This document shows positions 36,353 to 44,690 of a DNA stretch of 64,000 nucleotides, piece by piece. Below the pieces are notes generated by a model, which saw nothing but the letters and a program-made list of their open reading frames with translations, ran no database searches and had not been told where the DNA came from. Position 1 is the first letter of the stretch; each line of letters begins with the position of its first letter. This DNA is from an uncultured beta proteobacterium (GTDB lineage Bacteria; Pseudomonadota; Gammaproteobacteria; Burkholderiales; SG8-41), in NCBI GenBank assembly GCA_903889565.1, contig CAISYC010000073.1, positions 62,001 to 126,000 of the forward strand, given 5' to 3'. A program made the translations under genes and the position numbers.

Positions 36353-37612
36353 ATGAATTTGCAACCTGAACAGGCGGTAACGGCAGCGACGCTGAGAGAA
36401 CGTTTTTTCGCGGTGCGCGCGCGGACGCTGCAGTTGGCTCAGCCGCTGTCGGCCGAGGATTGCGCGCTGCAATCGATGCCGGACGCGAGCCCGGTCAAAT
36501 GGCACCTCGCGCATACCACCTGGTTTTTCGAGACCTTCGTGCTGGCGCCAGCGATTCCCGGTTACCGGCCGTTTCATCCGGAATTCCGCAGCCTGTTCAA
36601 TTCGTATTACGTGGGCGTCGGTCCGCGCCATCCGCGGCCGCAGCGCGGCCTCATTTCGCGGCCCTCCTTTGACGACATCCTGGCTTATCGTTGTCATGTC
36701 AATGCCCGCATTGCCGCCTTGATGGATGCCGGCGCGCCGGCGTGGGACGCGTTGATCGAACTCGGCATCCAGCATGAGCAGCAGCATCAGGAACTGATCC
36801 TGACCGATCTCAAGCATCTGCTGTCGTGCAATCCGCTGGACCCGGTTTATCTCGAGGCGCGGCCGATCCCGCAGGGACAGCGCATGCCGCAGCACTGGCA
36901 GTCCCTGCCGGACGGCATACGCCGCATCGGTCATGAGGGGGACAGCTTCTGTTTCGACAACGAACTGCCGCGGCATCGCGTGTTTCTCGATGCCTTCGAC
37001 ATCGCCACGCGACCGGTGACCAACGGCGAATATGCGGATTTCATCGCCGACGGCGGTTACGAGAGCCACGACCTGTGGCTGTCCGAAGGCTGGGACCAGC
37101 GGCACGCGCAGGGCTGGCAGGCGCCGCTCTACTGGCGGCGCGAGGCCGCCGGCTGGACTGTTTTCACCCTGCACGGCCGCCGCGTGCCCGAGCCGTCGGC
37201 GCCGGTCTGCCATGTCAGTTTTTTCGAGGCCGACGCCTATGCGCGCTGGGCCGGCGCACGGTTGCCGACGGAAGCGGAGTGGGAATCGTATGCGGCAACG
37301 CAACAGCTTGCCGGCCATTTTGCCGAAGCAGGCGTCTTTGAACCGCGCGCGCCGGCCGCAGCCGGCGCCACCCAGGTGTTCGGCGACGTGTGGGAATGGA
37401 CGCGCAGCGCGTATGAGCCCTATCCGGGTTACCGCAGCGCCCCCGGTGCGGTCGGCGAATACAACGGAAAATTCATGTCCAATCAATACGTGTTGCGCGG
37501 CGGTTCGTGCGCCACGCCGCATTCACACATTCGCGCCTCCTATCGTAATTTCTTTCCCGCCACCGCCCGCTGGCAGTTCAGCGGCATCCGTCTGGCGCGC
37601 GACACGCGCTGA
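36353..37612 (+). CDS. egtB: EgtB-like sulfoxide synthase (DinB + FGE-sulfatase domains)
   Basis: Resembles the non-haem iron enzyme joining a thiol to hercynine in ergothioneine synthesis. It has 419 residues. The DinB-like domain carries the three-histidine iron site: H51 (VKWHLAHTTWFFE), H140 and H144 (IQHEQQHQEL). The C-terminal formylglycine-generating-enzyme-like domain has CHVSFFEADAYARWAGARLP, FGDVWEWTRSAYEPYPGYR and VLRGGSCATPHSHIR. The methyltransferase partner EgtD is not next to it. SenA, the selenoneine analogue, is a close paralogue and cannot be excluded by eye. Confidence 0.85.
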   Translation: MNLQPEQAVTAATLRERFFAVRARTLQLAQPLSAEDCALQSMPDASPVKWHLAHTTWFFETFVLAPAIPGYRPFHPEFRSLFNSYYVGVGPRHPRPQRGLISRPSFDDILAYRCHVNARIAALMDAGAPAWDALIELGIQHEQQHQELILTDLKHLLSCNPLDPVYLEARPIPQGQRMPQHWQSLPDGIRRIGHEGDSFCFDNELPRHRVFLDAFDIATRPVTNGEYADFIADGGYESHDLWLSEGWDQRHAQGWQAPLYWRREAAGWTVFTLHGRRVPEPSAPVCHVSFFEADAYARWAGARLPTEAEWESYAATQQLAGHFAEAGVFEPRAPAAAGATQVFGDVWEWTRSAYEPYPGYRSAPGAVGEYNGKFMSNQYVLRGGSCATPHSHIRASYRNFFPATARWQFSGIRLARDTR

Positions 37613-37931
37613 TTTTTCGCCAGCCGGATGCGCCCTCCCGTCGGCAGTTTTTCCTTGGCCGGTCTTGGTTTACGGGGGGAAACTGCGAATTTGCATCAGC
37701 GGAGTCAGTCGGCGGCAGCAATGCATTGTGGCGATTTCGACATGTGCCGGCACCGCCCTTGCGCTGCTTTCCAATTCGATGATGCGCGCTGCGCAGCGCG
37801 TTTTTGCCATTGCCGCACGGACGGGAAAACCGCTTTTTCTCTATGAGGATTGCGCTGTGCGCATTAATCTGGTTTACAATCGCCCCAACCCAATGGTGGG
37901 TGTTTTTCGTGTCTTTAAAGGAGAGAAGACT
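37613..37931 (+). other. 319-bp non-coding gap with a weak promoter near the end
   Basis: No convincing gene is visible. The only regulatory hint is TACAAT at 37875..37880 with TTGCGC at 37850..37855 (19-bp spacer, longer than ideal), placed about 50 bp before the SWIB gene. AGGAGAG at 37919..37925 is that gene's ribosome-binding site. Confidence 0.4.
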
Positions 37932-38234
37932 ATGGCCGTAAAAAAGAAAGCCGCAAAGAAACCCGCGAAGAAAAAATCCGCACGCAAGCCCAGCGCAGCC
38001 TTCATGAAGCCGATGCAGATTACGCCGGCTCTCGGTGCAGTCATCGGTGCCGGCCCGTATCCGCGCACTGAAGTGACGAAGAAGCTGTGGGCCTACATCA
38101 AGAAGCACGGCCTGCAAGACAGCAAGAACCGCCGCAACATCAATGCTGACGAAAAGCTCAAAGAAGTTTTCGGTGGCAAGAAACAGGTGTCGATGTTCGA
38201 CATGACCAAACTGGTCAGCAAGCACCTGAAGTAA
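37932..38234 (+). CDS. SWIB/MDM2-domain protein with Lys-rich tail
   Basis: A 100-residue basic protein. An N-terminal Lys/Ala tract of about 20 residues (AVKKKAAKKPAKKKSARKP) resembles histone H1-like tails. A SWIB domain follows (PYPRTEVTKKLWAYIKKHGL, NRRNINADEKLKEVFGGK, MFDMTKLVSKHLK). Such proteins occur in chlamydiae and in many betaproteobacteria and are thought to act on DNA or chromatin-like structures; the role is not established. AGGAGAG ends 6 bp before the ATG. The long open frame upstream overlaps the EgtB-like gene in another frame and is not coding. Confidence 0.92.
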   Translation: MAVKKKAAKKPAKKKSARKPSAAFMKPMQITPALGAVIGAGPYPRTEVTKKLWAYIKKHGLQDSKNRRNINADEKLKEVFGGKKQVSMFDMTKLVSKHLK

Positions 38235-38280
38235 TTGTTTGCGGCAAGCGCCTGCGTGGCGCCTGCAATCGCAAAATAAA

Positions 38281-38315
38281 ACGGCCGGCAACGCATCGCG
38301 TTACCGGCCGTTTTT
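38281..38315. terminator. bidirectional intrinsic terminator between the SWIB gene and htpX
   Basis: ACGGCCGG (38281..38288) pairs with CCGGCCGT, with additional AACG/CGTT pairing inside, followed by TTTTT on the plus strand. On the minus strand the same stem is followed by TTTTATTTT, so it can serve both convergent genes. Confidence 0.85.
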
Positions 38316-38336
38316 ACGTAAAGTGTGCCTCTGCCG

Positions 38337-39209
38337 TTAGCCCTGCTTGGACTGCAGCGCGGCGATCCGCCGCTCGATCGGCGGATGGGTCGAGAACAGC
38401 GCCATGAAGCCCGGCACGTTGTTGATGCCGGCGGAGGCCACCGATTGCGGCAGCCCGCCCGGCTGCAGTCCGCCCAGCCGCGACAGCGCGTTGATCATCG
38501 GTCGGCTGTTGCCCAGCAGTTGCGCAGAGCCGGCATCGGCGCGGAATTCGCGCTGACGAGAAAACCAGGCGACGATGATGGACGCCAGCACCGAGAACAC
38601 GATTTCGCACACAAAAGTGGCGACGTAGTAGCCGATGCCGACGCCGCGTTCGTTCTTGAGCACGACGCGGTCGACCACATATCCGACCACGCGCGCGAGA
38701 AACACCACGAAGGTATTCACCACGCCCTGGATCAGCGTCAGCGTCACCATGTCGCCGTTGGCGATATGCGCGACCTCGTGACCGAGCACCGCCTCGACTT
38801 CTTCGCGCGTCATCGACTGCAGCAAACCGGTCGATACCGCGACCAGCGCGGAATCGCGAAATGCGCCGGTGGCGAAGGCATTCGCCTCGCCCTCGTAATA
38901 CGCGACTTCCGGCATGCCGATGCCGGCGCGGTCGGCGAGCCGGTGCACGGTATCAACCAGCCAGCGTTGCTCGGCACCTTCGCTGCCGTCGATGACCTGC
39001 GCGCCGGTCGACCACTTGGCGATCGGTTTCGACATCAGCAGCGAGATAAAGGAACCGCCGAAGCCGACGATGAGTGAGAACACCAGCAGCATGCCGACGT
39101 TCAATCCGTTGGCGCTCAAAAAGCGGTCGACGCCGAGCACGCTCAGCGTGATCGACAGCACCAGCATGATGGCAAGGTTGGTGATCAGGAACAGGACGAT
39201 ACGTTTCAT
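38337..39209 (-). CDS. htpX: membrane zinc metalloprotease HtpX
   Basis: Degrades misfolded inner-membrane proteins. From ATG 39209 it has 290 residues. N-terminal membrane helices ([20 protein letters not shown], then [18 protein letters not shown]) precede the zinc site HEVAH in [13 protein letters not shown]. The third ligand Glu is in [12 protein letters not shown]-type context ([10 protein letters not shown]), and two further helices lie between. [11 protein letters not shown] ends the protein. Family length and order are normal. Confidence 0.96.
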   Translation of the reverse strand: MKRIVLFLITNLAIMLVLSITLSVLGVDRFLSANGLNVGMLLVFSLIVGFGGSFISLLMSKPIAKWSTGAQVIDGSEGAEQRWLVDTVHRLADRAGIGMPEVAYYEGEANAFATGAFRDSALVAVSTGLLQSMTREEVEAVLGHEVAHIANGDMVTLTLIQGVVNTFVVFLARVVGYVVDRVVLKNERGVGIGYYVATFVCEIVFSVLASIIVAWFSRQREFRADAGSAQLLGNSRPMINALSRLGGLQPGGLPQSVASAGINNVPGFMALFSTHPPIERRIAALQSKQG

Positions 39210-39345
39210 GGTGTATAGCCTCCTCGGCTTGAGTAGATAAGGGCGGGGTGCGCGCATTTCAAGCCGCCGCTGCGGCACGATTTTACCCGCAGCATAGGAC
39301 CGTGCGGCGGCGCCGGTGTTCCCTTCCGGCGTACCGCAGCGCGGT

Positions 39346-40554
39346 TCAGGCCAGTCCGGGGCCGGGTTTACGCAGCAGCCAGCCGCCGCAGGTCAGGCCT
39401 ATCGCCATCAGCCAGAATACCGGGGCGATGCCGAAGGCGGCACCCAGTGCGCCAAAAACCAGCGGGATGCCGGCCTGGCTGCAATTGAGTAGCAGAGTAC
39501 GTACGCCGACCGCCTCGCCGCCGCGGCCGGGCGGCGCGTGCGATACCACCAGCGACATGATCATTGGCTGCGCGCCGCCGAGACCGATGCCGAGCAGGAA
39601 TGCGATCAGCATCAGCACGGCGAGCGCCTCGAACAGCGGGAACACGAAAAACATTGCACCGCTCGCCAACATCGCGATGATCAGCATGCGCCATTGGCCG
39701 ATGCGTCGCGCCACCAGCGGCAGCGCCACCCGCACGGTGAATATTGCCGAGCCGAAGGCGCCGAGAACGAGGCCGATGCGCGAGGCCGAAAGACCGATCT
39801 GCGAACCGTAGATCGGCACCAGAAAGGTAAACATGTCCCACGCCATCGACAGTGCGGCGCTCACGAGCAGCACACGCCGCATGGTTGGGATGCGGAACAG
39901 GTCGGCGATGCGCCGCTTGTTCTGCGATTCACCGGCCTGCGCGGCGGGCGCGACGTGCAGGCCGCGCGTGGCGATGACGACGATCGCGGCGCTCGCGCTG
40001 CACGCCAGCATGAGATAGGTGTTGCGGTTGCCGATCAGGTCGATGGCGAATCCGGTCGCAGCGGGGCCGATGAAATTGGCGGTCGAGAAGCCGAGGGCGA
40101 GGATGCCGAAATTTTTCATGCGGTCCTCGGGCGCGCCGAGCGCGCCGGTCGCATGATTGACCGCGATATGAAACAGCATGAAGCCCGACCCGGTCAGCGC
40201 GCTGACGACGAACAGCACTTCGAGCCGCGGCCACACATAGCCGATGACAAGTCCGCTCAATTCCATTACGGCGCCGAGCAGCATTGGTTTGCGCGGACCG
40301 GTGCGGTCAATCATGCGGCCGGCGCTGACCGCGAACAGCATCGGCAGCAGTGCCAGCATCGAGGCGATCGCGCCGACGGTGGCCGGCGAGGCGTGCAGGC
40401 TCAATGCGGTCAGCGACAGATTGACGCGGCAGCCGGAGAATGCAAAATGCAGCAGAACGGTCGGCAGGATGACGCGGGTGAGGATCAGTTTCAAAGCGTG
40501 TTCGCTACGGCGGGGTGGGAAAGCGCGCGCGGTAGCCAGTGGCGCCTGGCGCAT
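39346..40554 (-). CDS. major facilitator superfamily transporter
   Basis: A 402-residue polytopic protein with about 12 helices. The loop 2-3 MFS motif is present as [19 protein letters not shown]. No substrate-specific signature is visible; this resembles drug or metabolite exporters of the YajR/UhpC-like group. The first 25 residues are hydrophilic and the true start may be a later in-frame codon. It follows the EamA transporter gene by 8 bp, so the two minus-strand carriers form a transcript. Confidence 0.82.
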   Translation of the reverse strand: MRQAPLATARAFPPRRSEHALKLILTRVILPTVLLHFAFSGCRVNLSLTALSLHASPATVGAIASMLALLPMLFAVSAGRMIDRTGPRKPMLLGAVMELSGLVIGYVWPRLEVLFVVSALTGSGFMLFHIAVNHATGALGAPEDRMKNFGILALGFSTANFIGPAATGFAIDLIGNRNTYLMLACSASAAIVVIATRGLHVAPAAQAGESQNKRRIADLFRIPTMRRVLLVSAALSMAWDMFTFLVPIYGSQIGLSASRIGLVLGAFGSAIFTVRVALPLVARRIGQWRMLIIAMLASGAMFFVFPLFEALAVLMLIAFLLGIGLGGAQPMIMSLVVSHAPPGRGGEAVGVRTLLLNCSQAGIPLVFGALGAAFGIAPVFWLMAIGLTCGGWLLRKPGPGLA

Positions 40555-40562
40555 TCAAGCAC

Positions 40563-41501
40563 TCATTCTACCTGCCTTAGACGCAGGCGCGCCGCCGTCA
40601 CCAGCGCGACGCCGGCGCAGGTGACGGCCATGCCGGCAAGCGAGAGCGCGCTCGGCACCACATCGAATAACAGGTACTCGAGCGTAACTGCGAATACCGG
40701 AGTCAAATAGATCAGGCTGCTCACGCGGGTGGCTTCGCCGCGCCGCATCAGCGTATGCAGTGCGTTGACGGCGAGGATGGAGGCACCGATCACCAGAAAG
40801 GCAATCGCCGCCAGCATCTGCCACGCCCAGCGCACCGCAAAGCCCTCAAATATCCACGCCAGCGGCGCCAGCGTCAGTCCGGCCGCGACAAATTGTACGA
40901 GGCCCGAAGTGCGCAGATCGACGCGCGGGCAGAACACGCGCTGGTAGAGCGTGCCGGCGGTGACGCCGAACAGCGACACGCCGACGGCAATCAAACTGCC
41001 GAGGGTCATTTCGCGCACATCGATTTTGTGCCACACCACCAGCACCACGCCGCCGAGCCCCAGTGCGATGCCGGCCCATTGGCGTGGCATCAAGCGCTCG
41101 TTCATCCAGCGCGCGGCAATCAGCGCCGTGAGCAGCGGCTGCACCGACAGCAGCACCGCGGCGATGCCGGCGGAGACGCCGAGGTACTGCGTATAGTGGC
41201 TGCCGCCCAGATGCACGCTGTGCATCAGGAGGCCCGCCACCACCACGTGCAGAAAGTCGCGGCGCGAGGCCGGCCACGGCGCGCGACTCATCATTACGAT
41301 CGGCGTCAGGCAAACGATGCCGAACATAAAACGCAGCGTCAGGAAGGTGAACGGCGCGGCGTAATGCAGGCCGATCTTGGTGGCGAGAAAGCCCGAACCC
41401 CACACGCTGACGAAATACCAGGCAAGCAGGGTTTCGAACCAGCCGCGGGAGACCGGTGGCGTTGATGGTGCGGCGTTATTTTGTGCAGGAGGCGATGCCA
41501 A
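40563..41501 (-). CDS. EamA/DMT-family transporter
   Basis: A 312-residue protein with ten predicted helices in two EamA repeats. The first repeat starts at LLAWYFVSVWGSGFLATKIG and ends at LGLGGVVLVVWHKID; the second runs from about residue 155 to LAGMAVTCAGVALVTAARL. The family exports amino acids or other metabolites; the substrate is unknown. It heads the short minus-strand operon with the MFS gene. Confidence 0.86.
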   Translation of the reverse strand: MASPPAQNNAAPSTPPVSRGWFETLLAWYFVSVWGSGFLATKIGLHYAAPFTFLTLRFMFGIVCLTPIVMMSRAPWPASRRDFLHVVVAGLLMHSVHLGGSHYTQYLGVSAGIAAVLLSVQPLLTALIAARWMNERLMPRQWAGIALGLGGVVLVVWHKIDVREMTLGSLIAVGVSLFGVTAGTLYQRVFCPRVDLRTSGLVQFVAAGLTLAPLAWIFEGFAVRWAWQMLAAIAFLVIGASILAVNALHTLMRRGEATRVSSLIYLTPVFAVTLEYLLFDVVPSALSLAGMAVTCAGVALVTAARLRLRQVE

Positions 41502-41630
41502 ATGCGTAATTTTCTGATTTTCGTCCAGTAGGGCGTCCGATTTCGGGCAGGCCGGCGCAAAAACACATTACACTATTGTTACAAAAACAGTGCGCGTCGG
41601 TTGGTGCTGATCGCGATAAGGGGGGCGACC

Positions 41631-42257
41631 ATGTTCGGACGGCTGTTGCCGAAGGAAGGGCGGTTTTTCGATTTGTTCAATGAGCACGCGGAACAGGTCG
41701 TGGAAGGCAGCCGCGAACTGGCGGCGCTGATGGCGACCGGCGATGATTTGAAGCGCCGCACCTACAATATCGAATCGATCGAAAAGCGCGCCGACAAGAT
41801 TACGCGTACCACCATCGAGCTGTTGCACAAGACTTTCATCACGCCGCTCGATCGCGAGGACATCCACCAGCTGATCAGCAAGATGGATGACATTCTCGAC
41901 CTGATCGAGGATTCCGCCCAGTTGATGTTCCTCTACGACGTACGTGAGCTGACGCCCGAGGCGAAAAAACTCGCCGAGATCTGCGTGGCCTGTTGCGAAA
42001 AGGTCAAGGCCGCCGTCGGCCTGTTGTCGAACATGGACAATGCCGCCGAGATCATGACCCTGTGCACGGAAATCGACCGCCTCGAATCCGAGGCCGACCA
42101 TGTCATGCGCGACGCCATTGCGCGCCTGTTCCGAGATGAACCCGACGTGCGTGAGCTGATCAAGCTGCGTTCGGTCTACGAACACCTCGAGACCGTGACC
42201 GACCGCTGCGAAGACGTCGCGAACATCATCCAGGGCATCGTCCTCGAGAATTCATGA
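41631..42257 (+). CDS. DUF47/PhoU-like protein paired with PiT transporter
   Basis: A 208-residue all-helical PhoU-like protein starting at ATG 41631 (AAGGGGGG upstream). Characteristic features are the N-terminal FGRLLPKEGRFFDLFNEHA, then RRTYNIESIEKRADKITRTT and REDIHQLISKMDDILDLIED with metal-binding acidic residues. DUF47 proteins are regularly co-encoded with PiT permeases and are thought to modulate them. The permease begins 28 bp downstream. A PhoB-like half-site (TTGTTAC, 41576..41582) lies 49 bp before the start. Confidence 0.92.
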   Translation: MFGRLLPKEGRFFDLFNEHAEQVVEGSRELAALMATGDDLKRRTYNIESIEKRADKITRTTIELLHKTFITPLDREDIHQLISKMDDILDLIEDSAQLMFLYDVRELTPEAKKLAEICVACCEKVKAAVGLLSNMDNAAEIMTLCTEIDRLESEADHVMRDAIARLFRDEPDVRELIKLRSVYEHLETVTDRCEDVANIIQGIVLENS

Positions 42258-42285
42258 GGCGGCGTCGGGGCGGGGAGCGTAGCGC

Positions 42286-43278
42286 ATGAGTCTGCAAGTC
42301 CTGGTCTGCCTGGTCGCGCTGGCGCTGGTGTTCGATTTCATGAACGGCTTTCATGACGCCGCCAATTCGATCGCGACCATCGTTTCGACCGGCGCGATGC
42401 GCCCGCAATGGGCGATCGTGTGGGCGGCCTTCTTCAATTTCATTGCCTTCCTGTTTTTCGGTCTGCATGTCGCCGGCACCGTCGGCAAGGGCATCATCGA
42501 TCCGCTGATCGTCGATCATTACGTGGTGTTCGGCGCGCTGATGGGCGCCACCTCGTGGAACATCCTGACCTGGTATTACGGCATTCCGTCGAGTTCCTCG
42601 CATGCACTGATCGGCGGGCTCGCCGGCGCGGCGGTGGCCAAGGGCGGCACCGGCATGCTCGTCGGCAGCGGTTTTTTCAAGACTGCGCTGGCGATCATCC
42701 TCTCGCCCGCGCTCGGCTTCACGCTCGGCGTCGTGCTGATGATCGCGGTGTCGTGGATATTCGTGCGCAGCACGCCGCGCCGCGTCGGCAATCTGTTTAA
42801 CGGGCTGCAGTTCGTTGCCGCCGCCTTTTACAGCCTCGGCCACGGCAGCAACGACGCGCAGAAAACCATGGGCATCATCTGGATGCTGTTGATCGCCTCC
42901 AGCGTGGTCGGTCCCGACGACGCATTGCCGCTGTGGGTGGTGCTGGCCTGTCAGGCTGCGATGGGCCTGGGCACGTTGTTCGGCGGCTGGCGCATCGTCA
43001 AAACGATGGGCATGCGCATCACCAAACTCAAACCGGTCAGCGGATTTTGCGCCTCGGCCAGCGGCGCGATTACGCTGTTCATCGCGACCTGGCTTGGGGT
43101 GCCGGTCTCGACCACGCATACGATCACCGGCGCGATTGTCGGCGTCGGCGCGTCGCAAAAGCTGTCGGCGGTGCGCTGGGGTGTGGCCGGCAACATCGTG
43201 TGGGCATGGATATTCACGATTCCCGGCTCGGCCTTTGTGGCGGCGGTGTCGTGGTCGTTCGCGCAGCGCTTTTTCTAG
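42286..43278 (+). CDS. pitA: low-affinity inorganic phosphate transporter (PiT family)
   Basis: An ion-coupled phosphate permease of 330 residues. Both family signature repeats are visible: FDFMNGFHDAANSIATIVST near the N-terminus and GHGSNDAQKTMGIIWMLL in the second half. Both are surrounded by hydrophobic helices, with GVPVSTTHTITGAIVGVG at the end. With the upstream DUF47 protein it forms a second phosphate uptake route alongside the Pst system at 28.6 kb. Confidence 0.94.
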   Translation: MSLQVLVCLVALALVFDFMNGFHDAANSIATIVSTGAMRPQWAIVWAAFFNFIAFLFFGLHVAGTVGKGIIDPLIVDHYVVFGALMGATSWNILTWYYGIPSSSSHALIGGLAGAAVAKGGTGMLVGSGFFKTALAIILSPALGFTLGVVLMIAVSWIFVRSTPRRVGNLFNGLQFVAAAFYSLGHGSNDAQKTMGIIWMLLIASSVVGPDDALPLWVVLACQAAMGLGTLFGGWRIVKTMGMRITKLKPVSGFCASASGAITLFIATWLGVPVSTTHTITGAIVGVGASQKLSAVRWGVAGNIVWAWIFTIPGSAFVAAVSWSFAQRFF

Positions 43279-43305
43279 CCCCGCGCCAAGATCTGGATTA
43301 CGGTT

Positions 43306-43938
43306 TCACGGCGCGAGCCGCTCGATCTGCCAGCTGCGTCCCTTGCGGGTGTAGAGCACGCGATCGTGCAGGCGGTTGGGCCGGCCCTGCCAGAACTCGA
43401 TCGCTTCGGGCACAAGGCGGTAGCCGCCCCAGTGTGGCGGCCGCGCCGGGTGCTCGCCGGATTTTTTTTCAGCTTCGGTGAAACGCGCCTCCAGTGTTGC
43501 GCGGTCGGCGACGACCTCGCTTTGCGGGCTGGCGATGGCGGCGTGGCGGCTGCCCAGCGGGCGGCTGGCAAAATAGCTGTCGGATTCCTGCGCCGTTACT
43601 TTCTTGACGCGCCCGTCGATGCGCACTTCGCGCTCGAGTTCGCTCCAGTAGAACACCAGCGCGGCGCTCGGGTTGGCGGTGAGCTCGCGGCCCTTGCGCG
43701 ATTTGTAGTTGGTATAGAACACGAAGCCGCCGTTATCGACGCCTTTCAACAGCACGATGCGCGCCGAGGGCCGGCCTTCCGCCGACACCGTGGCCAGCGT
43801 CATCGCGTTGAGCATCGGGTGTTCGGCCTTGACCGCGTCGTCGAACCAGCGGTTGAACTGTTCGAACGGGTCGCGCGCGATGTCACCTTCGTCGAGACGG
43901 GCCCGCCGGTATTCTTCACGCAATTCGGCAATGTTCAT
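43306..43938 (-). CDS. pdxH: pyridoxamine 5'-phosphate oxidase
   Basis: FMN-dependent last step of PLP synthesis and salvage. From ATG 43938 it has 210 residues. FMN-binding and substrate stretches include [68 protein letters not shown] and the C-terminal [20 protein letters not shown] and RLAP. A TTG at 43959 would add seven residues. Confidence 0.96.
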   Translation of the reverse strand: MNIAELREEYRRARLDEGDIARDPFEQFNRWFDDAVKAEHPMLNAMTLATVSAEGRPSARIVLLKGVDNGGFVFYTNYKSRKGRELTANPSAALVFYWSELEREVRIDGRVKKVTAQESDSYFASRPLGSRHAAIASPQSEVVADRATLEARFTEAEKKSGEHPARPPHWGGYRLVPEAIEFWQGRPNRLHDRVLYTRKGRSWQIERLAP

Positions 43939-44003
43939 CGGTCGGCGGCTGTCGGGCAAAACGCCATTTTAATCCCTGTCGTCGCGCCGTGTTACCGGTC
44001 CGG

Positions 44004-44594
44004 TCATCGCATGCGCCTCCGTTGTCGCAGCCAGTGCGAAGCAAAGCCGGCGACGGCAATGGCGAGAATGACCGCGCCGTAGGCGAGCCAGCGCTCACGT
44101 TCGTCCGCCGCCGCCGGACTCTTCTGCATGGCGTTGACCCATGGCGCCGCTTCGTGCGGCGGCACCTCGCGCGAGATCCACGAAAGTTTTACCGGCAAGG
44201 CAAGTTCAACCGCCGGCTGCGCCTGTTTGGGCGCGCGCGCGACCAGTTTGATTTCATCGACGCGCGTGGCGTAGTCGCCCCAGAAAAACAGATAAGCCAC
44301 CGCGCTGCCGCCGCCGGCCGGCATCAGGACGGGCGCGCTGGTGCCGAGATTCGCCGACAGCGGCTGATGGTCGAAATAGGGGTCGAGGGTGACCACCAGC
44401 GGTGTCTTGCTGTCGAGCGCAAACTGGATGTGAAAGCGCTGCTGCGCGCCGAGCACCGCCTCGCTGCCGGGATCGGTGGCAATCACGCGCAGCTGCGGCG
44501 TGTCGCCGGTCGGCATGCAGGCCGCCAGCAGCAGCACGCTGCCGGCGAACAGCGGTTGAAGTCGATGAAGCATGCGGCGAAGGACGGTAGTCAT
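44004..44594 (-). CDS. predicted lipoprotein with C-terminal membrane helix
   Basis: A protein of about 196 residues (ATG 44594; TTG 44618 is an alternative). An N-terminal lipoprotein signal ends in LLLAAC, giving a lipidated Cys at residue 26. A beta-rich extracytoplasmic domain of about 130 residues follows, and a C-terminal helix (AYGAVILAIAVAGFASHWL) with an Arg-rich cytoplasmic tail closes it. I do not recognise a family. Sitting between pdxH and the VIT/vWA gene, it may act with the latter at the envelope, but nothing in the sequence proves that. Confidence 0.55.
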   Translation of the reverse strand: MTTVLRRMLHRLQPLFAGSVLLLAACMPTGDTPQLRVIATDPGSEAVLGAQQRFHIQFALDSKTPLVVTLDPYFDHQPLSANLGTSAPVLMPAGGGSAVAYLFFWGDYATRVDEIKLVARAPKQAQPAVELALPVKLSWISREVPPHEAAPWVNAMQKSPAAADERERWLAYGAVILAIAVAGFASHWLRQRRRMR

Positions 44595-44690
44595 TGCAAA
44601 TCCCGGACGGCGGATCAAGGCGGCCGCAGTCTAACATGAGCCCCTCCCGCGCAATGCCGATACCGTCCTGCCGCCTTGTTGCATCGGGCT

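Noticed and set aside
37628-37846. 72-codon frame in the gap after the EgtB-like gene
   Set aside because: No ribosome-binding site, no domain, unusual Cys/His-rich composition consistent with chance translation.
37032-38234. 400-codon frame ending in the SWIB domain
   Set aside because: The first 300 codons overlap the EgtB-like gene in another frame; only the segment from 37932 is coding.
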